NCBI RefSeq assembly: GCF_001864935.2
Contig: NZ_CP126267.1
Span: 1,860,001 to 1,924,000 of the forward strand
Length of the DNA stretch: 64,000 nt
Direction of reading: 5' to 3'
From: Curtobacterium sp. MCBA15_012
Lineage (GTDB): Bacteria > Actinomycetota > Actinomycetes > Actinomycetales > Microbacteriaceae
A model generated the notes under the pieces. It saw only the letters and a list, made by a program, of their open reading frames with translations, was not told where the DNA came from and made no database searches. Both the position numbers and the translations under genes were made by a program. This document shows, in pieces, positions 62,648 to 64,000 of this stretch (the first letter of the stretch is position 1; each line of letters opens with the position of its first letter).

Positions 62648-62740
62648 CTAGCAGTCGGACACTGCGCAGCAGCGCCGTGAGACGGTCCGTCCGGACGGTC
62701 CCCGACGGGCCGGGAACCGGCCCGTGGACCCGCCACACGA

Positions 62741-62784
62741 CGGACGGGAGGCGCGGTGCCAGCTGGCACCGCGCCTCCCGTCCG
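62741..62784. repeat. intergenic palindrome after whiA (44-bp perfect)
   Basis: 62741-62762 and 62763-62784 are perfect reverse complements without a loop, centre CCAGCTGG. It lies 22 nt past the whiA stop and about 200 nt upstream of gap on the same strand. The core is identical to the copies 20 kb and 4 kb away. Confidence 0.93.
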
Positions 62785-62805
62785 GTGGGTGGGGACCCGC
62801 GTCGG

Positions 62806-63786
62806 TCAGACCCCCTCGAGCTCCTCCGGCACGCTGGCCTCGGTGCCCGGGATGCCGAGGTCCGACGCCCGCTTGTCGGCCATCGCGAGGAGTCGACGGA
62901 TGCGTCCGGCGATGGCGTCCTTGGTCATGGGCGGGTCGGCGTGCTGTCCGAGCTCGTCGAGCGACGCGTCGCGGTGCTCGAGGCGGAGGGCGCCGGCGTA
63001 CTTGAGGTGGTCCGGCACCTCGTCGGCCAGGATCTCGAGCGCACGCTCGACGCGGGCGCACGCCGCGACCGCTGCCTGCGCCGACCGGCGGAGGTTCGCG
63101 TCGTCGAAGTTGACGAGCCGGTTCGCGGTCGCGCGGACCTCGCGGCGCTGCCGCATCTCCTCCCAGTCCGCCGTGGTGCGGGCGGCACCCATGACGGTGA
63201 GCATCTGGCCGATGGCCTCGCCGTCGCGGATGACGACGCGGTGCACGCCCCGGACCTCGCGGCCCTTGGCGGCGATCCCGAGCCGCGAGGCCGCGCCGAC
63301 GAGGGCCATCGCGGCCTCGTTGCCCGGGCACGTGACCTCGAGGGCGGCCGCACGCCCGGGGTCGGTCAGGGTGCCGGCCGCGAGGAACGCGCCGCGCCAC
63401 ACGGCGGCGAGGTCCTCACGGTTGCCCGTGGTGAGCCGGTTCGGCAGCCCGCGGACCGGGCGGCGACGGGCGTCCATCAGGCCCGTCTGGCGGGCCAGGG
63501 TCTCCCCCGCCTCGAGCACGCGGACGAGGTAGCGGGTGCCGCGACGCGACGATGCCGTCGAACCGACGGACGCCTCGGAGCGCACCCCGTACAGCTCGGC
63601 GAGGTCCTTGCGGACCCGGTGGACGATGATCCGGGTGTCGAGTTCGACCTCGACCGCGATCCTGCCCGAGATGACGTGCAGGCCGCCCGCGAACCGCAGG
63701 ATGGTCGCGAGCTCGGCGGCGCGGACCGTGTTGCGGTTCACGACGACCCTGGCCAGTTCGTCCTTGACCTCGGCAGTCAACGGCAC
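62806..63786 (-). CDS. whiA: DNA-binding regulator WhiA
   Basis: 326 residues. N-terminal LAGLIDADG-homing-endonuclease-like part ([18 protein letters not shown] at the start, [20 protein letters not shown] in the middle) and a C-terminal helix-turn-helix with [23 protein letters not shown] (split about 280-302). WhiA controls division and sporulation genes in Streptomyces; in non-sporulating relatives it is linked to cell division. GTG63786 gives the usual length. Downstream of rapZ as expected. Confidence 0.95.
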   Translation of the reverse strand: MPLTAEVKDELARVVVNRNTVRAAELATILRFAGGLHVISGRIAVEVELDTRIIVHRVRKDLAELYGVRSEASVGSTASSRRGTRYLVRVLEAGETLARQTGLMDARRRPVRGLPNRLTTGNREDLAAVWRGAFLAAGTLTDPGRAAALEVTCPGNEAAMALVGAASRLGIAAKGREVRGVHRVVIRDGEAIGQMLTVMGAARTTADWEEMRQRREVRATANRLVNFDDANLRRSAQAAVAACARVERALEILADEVPDHLKYAGALRLEHRDASLDELGQHADPPMTKDAIAGRIRRLLAMADKRASDLGIPGTEASVPEELEGV

Positions 63787-63859
63787 AGCATCATTCCTAA
63801 CGTTTCTTCGGTGGGGTCCGCGGGCCCGGCGCACTCGTGTGGCACGGCCGGAGGGACGG

Positions 63860-64000
63860 TCACTCCCGGCCGAGATCTCGGTTCTTCACACGCACGGCGA
63901 CGTCGGGCATCCCGCGGAGGAGGTTCGCCAACTCGGCGACGACGGCGGCCGAGCGGTGCTTGCCGCCGGTACAGCCGATGGCGATCGTAGCGTGTCTTTT
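63860..64000 (-). CDS. rapZ: RapZ-family nucleotide-binding protein, 3' end (partial)
   Basis: The last 46 residues are in the window: [20 protein letters not shown] matches the RapZ/YvcJ C-terminal signature (GCTGGxHRSV). It ends [10 protein letters not shown] and stops with TGA at 63862-63860. RapZ hydrolyses GTP/ATP and in E. coli regulates an sRNA; in actinobacteria it sits with uvrC and whiA. The rest lies beyond the window edge. Confidence 0.9.
   Translation of the reverse strand, partial: KRHATIAIGCTGGKHRSAAVVAELANLLRGMPDVAVRVKNRDLGRE

Overview
The window is chromosomal DNA of a high-GC Gram-positive actinobacterium. RbpA, WhiA, OpcA, a Rieske protein inside the suf operon, abundant GTG starts and the order tkt-tal-pgi-zwf-opcA-pgl / rbpA-secG-tpiA-pgk-gap-whiA-rapZ all point to Actinomycetota. 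Overall style suggests Microbacteriaceae, perhaps Curtobacterium-like; that family placement is inference. No insertion sequence, prophage, tRNA, rRNA or CRISPR array was found.

Layout. 0-9.4 kb: zinc alcohol dehydrogenase, CCA-adding/poly(A) polymerase family protein, type II NADH dehydrogenase, a dinB-helicase-small ORF operon and an acyl-CoA dehydrogenase. 9.4-20.6 kb: SGNH hydrolase, two SxxK serine enzymes (one a D,D-carboxypeptidase), TrmH-type methyltransferase, sirtuin plus phosphatase pair, a one-TM protein, glycosyltransferase plus alpha/beta hydrolase, and trehalose synthase. 20.8-32.7 kb: an exonuclease, then an 11-kb Ter (TerC/TerD/TelA) stress cluster that runs directly into a predicted biosynthetic module (CitE-like lyase, an 883-residue PRTase/TRSP/PRTase/PELOTA fusion, HAD phosphatase). 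32.9-42.5 kb: L31 type B, ABC ATPase, divergent glgA/glgC, serB, fabG, a DUF3099-SURF1 operon, an ABC-F ATPase and bioY. 42.8-49.7 kb: suf iron-sulfur operon and the heme A pair ctaA/ctaB. 50-64 kb: pentose phosphate operon, then rbpA, secG, lower glycolysis, whiA and the 3' end of rapZ.

How the genes work together. The right third links pentose phosphate and triose glycolysis; the glgC/glgA/treS set handles glycogen and trehalose; suf, SURF1, ctaA and ctaB support respiratory cofactor assembly together with NDH-2. The Ter cluster is a compact, translationally coupled unit combining calcium-type TerD sensors and membrane TerC with enzymes expected to make a nucleoside-like metabolite.

Two non-coding themes run through the window. 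First, a family of palindromes (core GGACGGGAGGCGCGGTGCC and its complement) lies just after gene ends at about ten places, some copies being perfect palindromes of 38-48 bp. Second, many genes have a TAnnnT hexamer 6-8 nt before the start codon and no Shine-Dalgarno, as expected for leaderless transcripts. A third oddity is a 19-codon ORF between pgk and tpiA that duplicates the start of tpiA.
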